A stretch of DNA of 64,000 nt from Bradyrhizobium diazoefficiens (GTDB taxonomy: Bacteria > Pseudomonadota > Alphaproteobacteria > Rhizobiales > Xanthobacteraceae), in the NCBI RefSeq assembly GCF_016612535.1, contig NZ_JAENXS010000005.1, positions 102,558-166,557 of the forward strand, in the 5' to 3' direction. Both the position numbers and the translations under genes were made by a program. Positions 8,269 through 16,239 of this stretch are shown here, in pieces (positions within the stretch are counted from its first letter, which is position 1; each line of letters begins with the position of its first letter). The notes below the pieces were generated by a model. That model did no database searches, was not told the origin of the DNA, and saw nothing but the letters and a program-made list of their open reading frames with translations.

Positions 8269-8554
8269 GATACGCACCAACTCGTTTGGCTTCGCGGATA
8301 GCGGCTCCCCACCGCACGCTAGGCCGGCCCGTCGCCCGCCCGCAAACGTATAATTAATTGTTGGTTAAGGCACGGGATTATCAGGGAAGCCGGTGCGGCA
8401 AGACGCCCGGGATTTCAGTCGGTTTGACCGAAATCGTGCTGCAAAATTCATCGCCTCATGAGCAGTTGATGGGAGTTGATCGTGCCAGCTGAACAGGTCC
8501 GGAACGCTCCCCATTGCGATCGTTGGCTCCGACACAAGAAAAGGAGCATCTCGC

Positions 8555-8842
8555 ATGCAACGCAGAATGAAACTCGTGCCCCTGATCGCAGCAACGCGTG
8601 TCGCGGGCACGGCCGCCGCGTCAGCGCAAACCTACGATCGGTTCGGCAATCCCGTGGGATGGCAACGGCCCCCGCCAGCATATGAACGGGTGCAGCCGCG
8701 CGCGATGTACTATTCTGGCACAGCGGGCCCCTATGCCGCGCTCAACGGCACCAACCATCCGACGCCAAGCTCGACGCAGGGCGACGTCGGCCCTGACGGC
8801 AACAATAACGGCACCCTGACCGGCGGTTATCGCAACTGGTAA
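8555..8842 (+). CDS. Small exported protein, unknown function
   Basis: A 95-residue protein with a strong AAGGAG Shine-Dalgarno 8-9 bases before its ATG. A short signal-like N-terminus (MKLVPLIAATRVAGTAAASA) precedes a polar Tyr/Gly/Asn/Pro-rich mature chain ending GTLTGGYRNW. The mature part suggests an unstructured envelope or secreted peptide. It lies just downstream of the curlin operon, in convergent orientation. No family is recognised beyond similar small exported proteins common in Bradyrhizobium. Confidence 0.6.
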   Translation: MQRRMKLVPLIAATRVAGTAAASAQTYDRFGNPVGWQRPPPAYERVQPRAMYYSGTAGPYAALNGTNHPTPSSTQGDVGPDGNNNGTLTGGYRNW

Positions 8843-8894
8843 GCCTGGCTCGACCGAAGGCCCCTCGTCCGCACCAGCGATGGGCCTTCGTACC

Positions 8895-9185
8895 TCAGTG
8901 ACCCCGCTGCTTGCGCAGCCAATCCAGCATGTCCTGCGCGTTTCCCGTGCCCTGCGACACGATCGCGGTATTGCCGCCGCTGCGGCGGTAGACCGTGGTG
9001 CGGCCCGGCTCCTTATCGATCCTGACCTCGGCCTGCGCCGGATCGCCGCTTTGCGTAATTGTCGCCGTGCCGTTTTCGTCCTGAACCACGGTGGTGTGGC
9101 TGTCATTGGCCTCACCGGCGCCGGCCGGCGCCATCGCCATGACGGTCATCAGGCTCATTCCGGATGCGAGCAGGAGCAACTTCAT
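8895..9185 (-). CDS. Small exported protein, last gene of the curlin-like operon
   Basis: A 96-residue protein with signal peptide MKLLLLASGMSLMTVMAMAP, then short repeat-like beta segments (TTVVQDENGTATITQSGD, NTAIVSQGTGN) that echo curlin repeats but are more charged, and an amphipathic C-terminal end (AQDMLDWLRKQRGH). RBS AGAGG. It begins 20 bp after the preceding curlin gene, so it belongs to the operon. It may be an accessory or capping protein; this is a guess. Confidence 0.65.
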   Translation of the reverse strand: MKLLLLASGMSLMTVMAMAPAGAGEANDSHTTVVQDENGTATITQSGDPAQAEVRIDKEPGRTTVYRRSGGNTAIVSQGTGNAQDMLDWLRKQRGH

Positions 9186-9205
9186 GTCATACCTCTTCGT
9201 CTCGA

Positions 9206-9664
9206 TCAGCGGTTGAACTGGAAGATGGCCAGCCAGTTGAAACGTCCGAACTGCCTGACGGCTCCCGTATTCATATCGCCGACCTGAAGCAGCAGCGCAT
9301 TCGTCGAATTGCCGACCTGGGTGATGTCCGCGATGTTACTCAGGCCCGACTGGCCGACCAGCGCATTGGTGGTGCTGCCGACCTGAATCACGTCCACATA
9401 GTTGCGCGTCCCGTTCTGGACAATCGTCGCATCGACGGTTCCTGTCCCGATCTCGATCACGCGTGCGATATTGATGCGGCTGTTCTCCACGATCGTGACC
9501 GGCTGGACGTTGTTGCCGAACTCCACGACCGTCTCGATGCTCACATTCCTGTTGCTCACGCCGCGCTCGATGGACCCGGCGGATGCCTCTGTCGCCAGGT
9601 TGATGGTGGCGAACGCTGCCATCACCGCCAGGATCCGCCTCAGGCCGTGTTTGCCGTATCGCAT
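9206..9664 (-). CDS. Curlin-repeat protein (CsgA/CsgB-like), charged variant
   Basis: A 152-residue exported protein. After the signal peptide (RRILAVMAAFATINLATEASA) come about five curlin-type units (for example VTIVENSRINIARVIEIG, ATIVQNGTRNYVDVIQVG, ALVGQSGLSNIADITQVG) with the Q-x-G-x-x-N pattern. It carries more charged residues than its three paralogues, as nucleator CsgB does relative to CsgA; a nucleator role is inferred. Start at 9664 chosen for AGGGGAG seven bases upstream; a start at 9706 would break the signal peptide. Operon position four. Confidence 0.82.
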   Translation of the reverse strand: MRYGKHGLRRILAVMAAFATINLATEASAGSIERGVSNRNVSIETVVEFGNNVQPVTIVENSRINIARVIEIGTGTVDATIVQNGTRNYVDVIQVGSTTNALVGQSGLSNIADITQVGNSTNALLLQVGDMNTGAVRQFGRFNWLAIFQFNR

Positions 9665-9707
9665 CGCCGCTCCCCTTCGCATTGAGGTCAACGCCTCCTC
9701 AGGCACT

Positions 9708-10115
9708 TCACGGGCTGCTCTGGTTCACCGTCGAGGAGTTGATCGCGCCGAATTGCGCGATGGCTCCCGTATTCATGGCCCCGAGCTGCGACACGAGGCT
9801 CGTCGCCGACTGGCCGGTCTGGCCGACAAAGGCGAGATTGTTCACGCCAGCCTGCCCGACCGATGCCGAATTCGTTCCGCCGAATTGCAGGATGCCGGTG
9901 GCGTTGTTGGTGCCGTTCTGGATAACGGTCGCGCTGGTGCTGCCGCCGATCATGAACACGCCCGCCATGTTGAGCTGACTGTTCTGGTTCAGCACGATCG
10001 GCGGGCCGCCGACCGAAACGATGGTCTTGATGTCGGCGGTCTGGGCGCCGGCCGATCCAGCAGCGCAACAGAGCGCGAGAAACGAGACGCAGGCGACGCC
10101 TGGAAAGTGTTTCAT
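9708..10115 (-). CDS. Curlin-repeat protein (CsgA/CsgB-like)
   Basis: A 135-residue exported protein: signal peptide MKHFPGVACVSFLALCCAAG to SAGAQ, then curlin-type units such as ATVIQNGTNNATGILQFG, ASVGQAGVNNLAFVGQTG and GAIAQFGAINSSTVNQ. The repeats are Gln/Asn/Gly/Ser/Thr-rich with alternating hydrophobics and almost no charge, as expected of an amyloid beta-solenoid. It follows the gene above by 17 bp. Export through a CsgG-type outer-membrane pore would be expected, but none is encoded here. Confidence 0.85.
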   Translation of the reverse strand: MKHFPGVACVSFLALCCAAGSAGAQTADIKTIVSVGGPPIVLNQNSQLNMAGVFMIGGSTSATVIQNGTNNATGILQFGGTNSASVGQAGVNNLAFVGQTGQSATSLVSQLGAMNTGAIAQFGAINSSTVNQSSP

Positions 10116-10132
10116 GACATGCCTCGCCGCGA

Positions 10133-10525
10133 TCACGGAGTCTGCTGGAGAATCGTCGAGCCGTTCAGGATCCCGAGCTGGCCAACTCCGGCCGCGTTGT
10201 TGGCGCCGATCTGGCCGATCAGGCTCGAATTGGAGCCGCCGGCCTGACCGGCCAGCGCCGAGTTGGTCGCGGTCGCGGTGGTGCCGCCCTGCCCGATCAC
10301 CGAATTATTGACGGTCAGGAGCGAGCCCATCTGCAACGTCGTCGCGGTGTTGGTTGCACCGAACTGCAAGGTCGTGGCGCTGTTGTTGGCGCCCCCGCTC
10401 TGGGAGATGAAGGAGTTGTTCGTTGCACCGAATTGCAACACGCTGGCCGAGTTGCCGGCCTGGGCATCGACAGCGGTCAACAGGCTGAACGTGACGGCCG
10501 TCGCGATAATGAATTTGGTTTTCAT
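10133..10525 (-). CDS. Curlin-repeat protein (CsgA-like)
   Basis: A 130-residue exported protein, start supported by GGAGGAAATGAC before the ATG. The signal peptide ends at VDAQA; then come about six repeat units with near-identical blocks, including two copies of LQFGATN and further ALAGQAGGSNSSLIGQIG and AGVGQLGILNGSTILQQ. It is essentially uncharged in the mature region, consistent with a major amyloid subunit. The frame is open upstream to 10633, but that extension has no signal peptide. Confidence 0.86.
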   Translation of the reverse strand: MKTKFIIATAVTFSLLTAVDAQAGNSASVLQFGATNNSFISQSGGANNSATTLQFGATNTATTLQMGSLLTVNNSVIGQGGTTATATNSALAGQAGGSNSSLIGQIGANNAAGVGQLGILNGSTILQQTP

Positions 10526-10644
10526 GTCATTTCCTCCGCCAATGTCGGCGAGCGACCTCTGGTTTGGTCGACGAGTCCGATTGCGGTCTTTGAGAATGGC
10601 CCGGACGCGTCGCGCTGTGACGCGCCCGGCCAAACGGGGCTGGT

Positions 10645-11046
10645 TCAGTGCGCCGTCTGCGAGACGCCGCTGGTGTTGACGCCGAACGCGCTCAGCTGAC
10701 CGACGCCGGCGGAGTTGTTCTGGAGTGCGGCGGGCCCGAACGAATTCTGGGTGATCCCGCTGCCGTTGTTGCCGAACGCCACCTGGCCGGTGGTCGCCGA
10801 GTTCTGCACGCCGATCTGATTCACGGAGCTGGCGTTGTTGAGCGAGGCGGCGCTCGTACCCTGCATGGTGGATGCACCGTTCAGGATGCCGACCTGGGTC
10901 GTCGACGAGCTGTCATTGGTGAGGCCGTTCTGCGTGACGCTGGACGAGTTCACGACGCCGAGCTGAACCGTGGTCGAAGTATTGGCTGCCTGAGCCGCGG
11001 ACGACAGAGCGAACACGGCGACGGAAGCGAGGAGCAATTTACGCAT
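10645..11046 (-). CDS. Curlin-repeat protein (CsgA-like), first gene of the operon
   Basis: A 133-residue exported protein: signal peptide MRKLLLASVAVFALSSAAQA, then Q/N/S/T/G-rich units such as TTVQLGVVNSSSVTQNG, STTQVGILNGAS, NQIGVQNSATTGQVAFG and AGVGQLSAFGVNTSGVSQ. It is the promoter-proximal gene of five co-directional genes, and a perfect palindrome sits about 120 bp upstream (11167-11184), after the FixJ-type regulator gene. A 119-bp gap separates it from the next curlin gene, so a second promoter or processing site is possible there. Confidence 0.86.
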   Translation of the reverse strand: MRKLLLASVAVFALSSAAQAANTSTTVQLGVVNSSSVTQNGLTNDSSSTTQVGILNGASTMQGTSAASLNNASSVNQIGVQNSATTGQVAFGNNGSGITQNSFGPAALQNNSAGVGQLSAFGVNTSGVSQTAH

Positions 11047-11166
11047 GGAGTATCCCTTTCTTGCCAAGTTGTCTAAGCAGGTTGCAGATGCCGTCTTGGA
11101 GGAGGCCGACATCGTAGGGATGACTCTGAACCGATTGCGCTCGATGCGACAGACTGCAGTTCATGC

Positions 11167-11184
11167 TAGTCGCTACGGACTAGA
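11167..11184. promoter_or_regulatory. Palindrome CTAGTC-N6-GACTAG upstream of the curlin operon
   Basis: A perfect inverted repeat with a 6-bp centre, in the 167-bp gap between the regulator gene (ends 11214) and the first curlin gene (starts 11046). There is no T-tract on either side, so it looks like an operator rather than a terminator. The two-half-site geometry suits a dimeric LuxR/FixJ-type HTH protein, of which two are encoded nearby. Inferred. Confidence 0.45.
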
Positions 11185-11213
11185 CGATGCACGGCAAGTC
11201 GTCGCTCGCGAGA

Positions 11214-11867
11214 CTAGGCTTGCGACTGTCCCGCGCCGCTCGGCGCCGTCTCCTGCCGCATGCTGTCGATCAATCTCGCGACCTCGATTGGCGATCGCAA
11301 TTCGAGCTTTCGCATCATCCTGGCGCGATGCACCTTGACCGTCACTTCGCTGAGCTGGAGCTTCGCTGCAATCTGCTTGGCGACAAGTCCTTCCGCCATC
11401 AGCAACATGATCTCGCGCTCCCGCGCCGTCAGCGTCTCGACGCGCTGCCGGGCCTCGCGCACCGTGTCTTCCCGCTCCAGCCGCCGTCGATCGCGCTCGA
11501 TGCCATGCCTGATGGCGTCCAGGATCTCCTGCTCGCGAAACGGCTTTGGCAGAAACTCGACAGCGCCGAGCTTCATGGCTTCGACGGAGACACGCACGTC
11601 CGAGTGGCCGCTGATGAAGACGATCGGAATCGGCACGCCCGATTTAGCCAACCTGCGCTGGAGCTCGAGCCCGGTCGGTGACGTGCCGGGGAAGCGGACG
11701 TCGAGCACCAGGCAGGATGGTCCGACGGACAACTCCTCCTCGAGGAACTCGTCCGTCGAGGCAAACAGCTTCACTTGATGTCCTGTCTCCTCGCAGAGGC
11801 TGCCAATTGCACTTCGTATCTGGATTTCGTCGTCAACGACATAAACTGTGGCTTGATTTGAACTCAT
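11214..11867 (-). CDS. FixJ-family response regulator
   Basis: A 217-residue two-domain regulator. Receiver: DD at about 12-13, phospho-acceptor Asp56 in LVLDVRFPG, Ser in FISGHSD and Lys in LPKPF. The linker helix is rich in Arg/Glu (ERDRRRLEREDTVREARQRV), as in FixJ/StyR, then a LuxR HTH (LTAREREIMLLMAEGL, VAKQIAAKLQLSEVTVKVHR). Start at 11867 set by GGAG upstream and by family length. It lies immediately upstream of the curlin operon on the same strand and divergent from the exporter operon, so it could control either. No partner kinase is adjacent. Confidence 0.9.
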   Translation of the reverse strand: MSSNQATVYVVDDEIQIRSAIGSLCEETGHQVKLFASTDEFLEEELSVGPSCLVLDVRFPGTSPTGLELQRRLAKSGVPIPIVFISGHSDVRVSVEAMKLGAVEFLPKPFREQEILDAIRHGIERDRRRLEREDTVREARQRVETLTAREREIMLLMAEGLVAKQIAAKLQLSEVTVKVHRARMMRKLELRSPIEVARLIDSMRQETAPSGAGQSQA

Positions 11868-12458
11868 TGCAATACGCTCCGGGACTTGGCGCTCGCTGAT
11901 CCAGCAACGAGCCATCCATTGTTCTTGCAAGCGATAACAAGGTGCTTGAATGCATGCGCGACGACCGAGCGATTCTCGTCGGCCCGCAAGTCTCACGTCT
12001 TAGGGCCAACAGCCCGTCAAGACGAGTGAAGGCGTTCACATATCGGGTTTCATGATTGTAAGGACCAGGTACCGCCACAGGCGGCATCACGGCGAGATAC
12101 CATGTCGAGGATGTGACAGTCCGGCGTTGCAGCCGTGATATCGCCAACTGCGTCATGGCTTCGCCACCCATGCGCCGAATTGAACGCCAATGACCCGCAA
12201 AACAGACGGGACGTTCAGTCAGCTGTCGAGTTTCGATACCGCGCGCATCTTTTTGAATACGCCCGGTATGCGCTCCCTGCAAATCACGAAAGGTCGCACC
12301 CCGCCGACTTTACTTCTGGATCATGGAGCGCACCCGACCGTCGCCCTAAGAACGGCGACACACTGCCAAGCCACCGATATTAAACGGACGAAATACAACC
12401 ATTGCGCGATCTACGCGGCTTCCGCCAACGAAGTCATTTAAGAAGGCGGGTTTTTGAT
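11868..12458. other. 591-bp divergent intergenic region (regulator / exporter)
   Basis: No convincing gene. Open frames on both strands (for example 11833-12282 minus and 12190-12441 plus) lack signal peptides, recognisable motifs and good ribosome sites. The region must hold the promoters for the FixJ-type regulator (minus) and the exporter operon (plus). Its AT content rises around 12380-12410. No clear sigma-70 pair could be picked out. Confidence 0.5.
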
Positions 12459-13889
12459 ATGCGATTTGTGCCAGTCATTGTCCTGTTTGGGACTGCGTGC
12501 GGCCTCGCCACCATCTATGGCGCGGCACCGGACGTCGTTGCGGGCGCTGCGGGGAGCGCCGCGGACGGCGTGAGCCGGGCCTATCAGTCGACGAGGCAGT
12601 TCCTCAAACCCGGCGGCGCTGAGACCCCGACCTTCGGGTCGGACGCACCCGTGTTCCGCTACGCCGCAATTCAGCGCGGGAGCATCGAGCAGACCGTCAC
12701 CGTCACGGGGGCCCTGCAGCCCGTCAAGACGATCGAGGTCGGCTCGCAACTGTCCGGGCAGCTCGCCCGCGTCTATGTCGACTTCAACGACACCGTCAGC
12801 AAGGACCAGCCGCTTGCCCTGATTGATCCCCGCAGCTTCGCGGCCAAGGTCGACGAAGCCAGGGCGGCGCTGGCGGTCTCCGATTCCCTGGTCGACATCG
12901 AGCGGGCCAAGCTCGATCGCGCCAGGATCGACCTGCAAAATGCCAAGGGCAGCCGCGACGTGCTCGCCGCCAAGCTCGACAGTGCGCAGGCGGTGAAGGC
13001 ATCGGCGCAGAAGACCCTGCAACGCAAGCTGGCACTCCAGTCGCAGAACGTCGTGGCGACGTCGACGGTCGACGATGCGCAGACGGAGTTCACGGCGCGC
13101 GTGGCCCAGGAGCGCGAGGCCGAGGTCATGATGTCCCTCAATACCTTCTCGGTGGACGGCGCGCTGGCCGACGTCCGTCGGATCGAAGCCGAGCTGGACC
13201 AGGCCAGAATGGCGGTTCCGGAGAAAGCCGCCGTCCTTGCGGCGGCGCAAGCCGATCTCGACCGCACGGTGATCCGCTCGCCGATCGACGGCGTCGTGGT
13301 GGGCAGGTTCGTCAACGAAGGGCAGACACTCGCGGTCGGCCTGGAGTCCCGCACCACCTTCGTGGTCGCCCATCGTCTCGAGGACATGGAAATCCACGCG
13401 CAGGTCGACGAAGCCGACATCGGACACATCGCCGCCGGCCAGCGGGCTCACTTCACGGTGGATGCCTATCCCGACCGCCGATTCGAGGCGGCCGTGCGGC
13501 AGGTGCGCAAGGCGCCACAGAACCAGCAGCACGTGGTTACCTATACGGTCGTGCTATCGACCTCCAATCTCGATGGCGCGCTGCTGCCGGGAATGACCGC
13601 CCTGGTCAAGATCGTGATCGAGCAGCAGGACAACGTGCTGAAAGTGCCGCTGGCGGCGCTCCGCTTCCAGCCCTCCGGTGCGCGGGCAGACACGGCCGCC
13701 GGGCGCAGCGGCGTCTGGGTGCGCACCGCCAATGGCGCACTTCAGCGCATCCCTGTGACCGTCGGCGCGGCGGGCACCGAACAGGTGGCGCTCAAGAGCG
13801 GAGAGCTCGTCGAGGGCAGCCAGGTCGCCGTCGGGCAGGCGATCCGGCCGGCCGGCATGGAATTTCTCGGCATCAGGTTCGGATCATGA
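12459..13889 (+). CDS. MacA/HlyD-family periplasmic adaptor of an ABC exporter
   Basis: A 476-residue membrane-fusion protein. The N-terminal signal/anchor (MRFVPVIVLFGTACGLATIY) is followed by the lipoyl-like half-motif VGSQLSGQLARVYVDFNDTV, a long coiled-coil hairpin (about 150-270), the second half-motif VIRSPIDGVVVGRFVNEGQT, then beta-barrel and membrane-proximal domains (LPGMTALVKIVIEQQDNVLKVP). It bridges an inner-membrane pump and an outer-membrane channel. Its stop overlaps the ATPase gene by 4 bp. Start at 12459 rather than 12402 because the hydrophobic anchor begins there, after AGAAGG. No TolC-type gene is adjacent. Confidence 0.9.
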   Translation: MRFVPVIVLFGTACGLATIYGAAPDVVAGAAGSAADGVSRAYQSTRQFLKPGGAETPTFGSDAPVFRYAAIQRGSIEQTVTVTGALQPVKTIEVGSQLSGQLARVYVDFNDTVSKDQPLALIDPRSFAAKVDEARAALAVSDSLVDIERAKLDRARIDLQNAKGSRDVLAAKLDSAQAVKASAQKTLQRKLALQSQNVVATSTVDDAQTEFTARVAQEREAEVMMSLNTFSVDGALADVRRIEAELDQARMAVPEKAAVLAAAQADLDRTVIRSPIDGVVVGRFVNEGQTLAVGLESRTTFVVAHRLEDMEIHAQVDEADIGHIAAGQRAHFTVDAYPDRRFEAAVRQVRKAPQNQQHVVTYTVVLSTSNLDGALLPGMTALVKIVIEQQDNVLKVPLAALRFQPSGARADTAAGRSGVWVRTANGALQRIPVTVGAAGTEQVALKSGELVEGSQVAVGQAIRPAGMEFLGIRFGS

Positions 13890-14611
13890 CAGGCACCCTG
13901 CCCCTCATCAGCCTGCGATCCGTCGGCCGGACCTACCGCATGGACGGGATCGCGGTCCCCGCGGTCCGCAATGTCAGCTTCGATATCGACCAGGGCGAGA
14001 TCCTCGCCGTCATGGGACCGTCCGGGTCTGGCAAGTCCACCCTGATGAACATGATCGGCCTGCTCGATCTGCCGAGCGAGGGCGCAATCTATCTCGAGGG
14101 CGCCAATGTCGCCGACCTCTCTGAAGACCGCAGGTCGACCTTGCGCGCCCGCAGCATCGGCTTCGTGTTCCAATCCTATAATCTGCTGGCGCGCCACAAC
14201 GCGATCGAGAACGTCGCCCTGCCGCTGGTCTATTGCGGCGTCGGCCACAAGGAGCGCCTCGTGCGCGCGGAGCGGAGCCTGGAAGCCGTCGGCATGCTGC
14301 ATCGGGCGCATCACTTTCCCCGGCAGCTGTCGGGCGGCGAGCAGCAGCGTGTCGCCATCGCACGCGCGCTGATTGCGTCCCCGCTGATCGTCCTCGCGGA
14401 CGAACCGACCGGCGCACTCGACAGCCGCACCGGCGCCGAGATCCTGGCATTGTTCGCCGCGCTCAACCAGACCGGCCAGACCGTCGTGATGATCACACAC
14501 GATCCCGGCATCGCAACCCAGTGCCGGCGCACCATCCGCCTGCATGACGGCGAGCTCGTCGGTGACGAGACGCTAGCGCCTCTGCTGCCGAAACGGAGCG
14601 TTGCGTCATGA
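13886..14611 (+). CDS. ABC transporter ATP-binding protein (MacB/LolD type)
   Basis: A 241-residue cytoplasmic ATPase with Walker A GPSGSGKST (44-52), Q-loop FVFQSYNLL, signature LSGGEQQRVAIARAL, Walker B IVLADEPTGALD and H-loop MITHD. In MacB proper the ATPase is fused to the permease; here they are two genes, as in LolCDE-like and YknXYZ-like systems. Overlaps both neighbours by 4 bp (ATGA), so the three proteins are made together. Confidence 0.93.
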   Translation: MTGTLPLISLRSVGRTYRMDGIAVPAVRNVSFDIDQGEILAVMGPSGSGKSTLMNMIGLLDLPSEGAIYLEGANVADLSEDRRSTLRARSIGFVFQSYNLLARHNAIENVALPLVYCGVGHKERLVRAERSLEAVGMLHRAHHFPRQLSGGEQQRVAIARALIASPLIVLADEPTGALDSRTGAEILALFAALNQTGQTVVMITHDPGIATQCRRTIRLHDGELVGDETLAPLLPKRSVAS

Positions 14612-15831
14612 CGATGCTTCAGGGCTTTCAGATCGCTCTGCACGCCTTGCGGCTCAACCCGCTGCGCAGTTTCCTCACGATGCTCGGGATCGTGATCGGC
14701 GTCGCCTCCATCGTGACGGTCTTTGCGATCGGCTCCGGCGCGCAGCTTCGCCTGCAGGAGCAGATCCGCTCGATCGGCGCCAACGTCCTGATGATCACGC
14801 CCGGCGCGGTCTACCAAGGCGGCGTCCGCCTCAAGGAGGGCACCAAGCTGACGATGACCGAAAGCGACGTGCAGGCGATCCTCGAGCAGATTCCTGAAAT
14901 CCAGGCCGCGGCCGGTTCGATCGCCGGAACGGCGCAAGTCATCCACGAGAGCAAGAACTGGAACACGACGATCAATGGCACGACGGCCGGGCACTTCATG
15001 GTGCGCGACTGGCAGCTCGCGTCCGGGCGCTACTTTTCGAGCACCGAGGAGGCCGCCGCCGGAAAAGTCGTGATCCTCGGCAGCACGGTCGCGCGCGAGC
15101 TGTTCTCACCGGACGACGATCCTATCGGCGCACAGATCAGGATCATGAAGGTGCCGCTCGAAGTGATAGGCGTGCTCGATCACAAGGGACCCGCGCAGGA
15201 CGACGTCGCCTTCGTCCCTCTCACCACGGCCAAGCTGCGCTTCCTCGGCAGCGCGAGCAACATCAACCGGGATTCGGTCGCCTACATCATTGCGAAGGTG
15301 GCCGCCGACGGTCAGATGACCGGAGCACGATCTGAAATCGAAAGCCTGCTGCGGCAGCGGCACCGGATCGCGGCTGGCCAGGAGGACGACTTCAAGGTCC
15401 AGGATCCGGCTGCCGCCATGGAAGCGCAGCAGGGCGCGATCCGCACCGTGGCGCTTCTGCTCGTCGCCATTGCCTCGGTCTCGTTGCTGGTCGGCGGCAT
15501 CAGCATCATGAACGTCATGATCGTGTCGGTGACCGAGCGCACCCGCGAAATCGGCATCCGTCGCGCGCTCGGCGGGCGGATGCGGGACATCCGTCTGCAG
15601 TTTCTCTGTGAAGCGCTCGTACTCTGCCTGCTCGGCGGCGCCATCGGCGTGCTCGGCGGCGTCACGCTGTCGATGACGGTCGCACGCATGGCCGGCTGGG
15701 TCACCTCGATCGACGGCGAAGCAATTGCCCTGGCCCTCGCCTTTTCAATCGCGACCGGCCTCATCTTTGGTTTCTATCCTGCACACAAGGCGTCCAAGCT
15801 CAGTCCAATCGAGGCGCTCAAGACGGAGTGA
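14608..15831 (+). CDS. MacB-like ABC transporter permease (MacB_PCD and FtsX domains)
   Basis: A 407-residue inner-membrane protein with the type VII (MacB/LolC/FtsX) layout: one N-terminal helix (about 22-45, FLTMLGIVIGVASIVTVFAI), a large periplasmic core domain (about 50-270), and three C-terminal helices around VALLLVAIASVSLLVGGISI, ALVLCLLGGAIGVL and ALALAFSIATGLIFGF. The coupling motif RTREIGIRRALGGRMRDI contacts the ATPase. Such mechanotransmission pumps move periplasmic substrates, peptides or lipoproteins outward and do not need cytoplasmic substrate. Confidence 0.92.
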   Translation: MTMLQGFQIALHALRLNPLRSFLTMLGIVIGVASIVTVFAIGSGAQLRLQEQIRSIGANVLMITPGAVYQGGVRLKEGTKLTMTESDVQAILEQIPEIQAAAGSIAGTAQVIHESKNWNTTINGTTAGHFMVRDWQLASGRYFSSTEEAAAGKVVILGSTVARELFSPDDDPIGAQIRIMKVPLEVIGVLDHKGPAQDDVAFVPLTTAKLRFLGSASNINRDSVAYIIAKVAADGQMTGARSEIESLLRQRHRIAAGQEDDFKVQDPAAAMEAQQGAIRTVALLLVAIASVSLLVGGISIMNVMIVSVTERTREIGIRRALGGRMRDIRLQFLCEALVLCLLGGAIGVLGGVTLSMTVARMAGWVTSIDGEAIALALAFSIATGLIFGFYPAHKASKLSPIEALKTE

Positions 15832-15884
15832 GAACATGCTGGGTTGGCCACGACATCAAACCAGAGGCCAGGGAGGAGCTAGTC

Positions 15885-16202
15885 ATGAGCCCGGATCCGA
15901 AAGACTTGATTACGCCGACGCCGCGTGAGCGCGAATTGATGATGCTCATCGCGCGCGGGATGCAGAACAAGAACATCGCCTACGAGCTCAAGATCTCGGA
16001 GAACACGGTGCGGGCGCATATCGGCAACATCATGCGCAAATACCGCCTCCATAACCGGACCCAGATCGCGATCGTCTATGCACTGAAGGCGGCCCCGCTC
16101 TCGCTACGGCGCGATCTGACCAAGAGCGGCGCCAACCCGGCGGCCGTCAAGCCCGCACAGGCGCTTGCGCAAAATCCAAGGGTTCCGACCGCGCCTGATT
16201 GA
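15885..16202 (+). CDS. Orphan LuxR-type HTH regulator
   Basis: A 105-residue protein made almost only of a LuxR/GerE helix-turn-helix (LTPTPRERELMMLIARG-like start, then NKNIAYELKISENTVRAHIG and IMRKYRLHNRTQIAIVYAL). There is no receiver or ligand domain. The frame is open to a GTG overlapping the permease stop (15828), but the ATG at 15885 has a near-perfect GGGAGGAGCT Shine-Dalgarno and starts just before the domain. It is probably in the exporter operon and may regulate it or the curlin operon. Confidence 0.85.
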   Translation: MSPDPKDLITPTPRERELMMLIARGMQNKNIAYELKISENTVRAHIGNIMRKYRLHNRTQIAIVYALKAAPLSLRRDLTKSGANPAAVKPAQALAQNPRVPTAPD

Positions 16203-16239
16203 CTACCCTGGCCACAACACCTTGCGCGTGGCGTCGGGC

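Noticed and set aside
11833..12282. A 149-codon minus-strand frame in the regulator/exporter intergenic region
   Set aside because: Overlaps the regulator gene, no ribosome site, no domain; the likely regulator start is at 11867.
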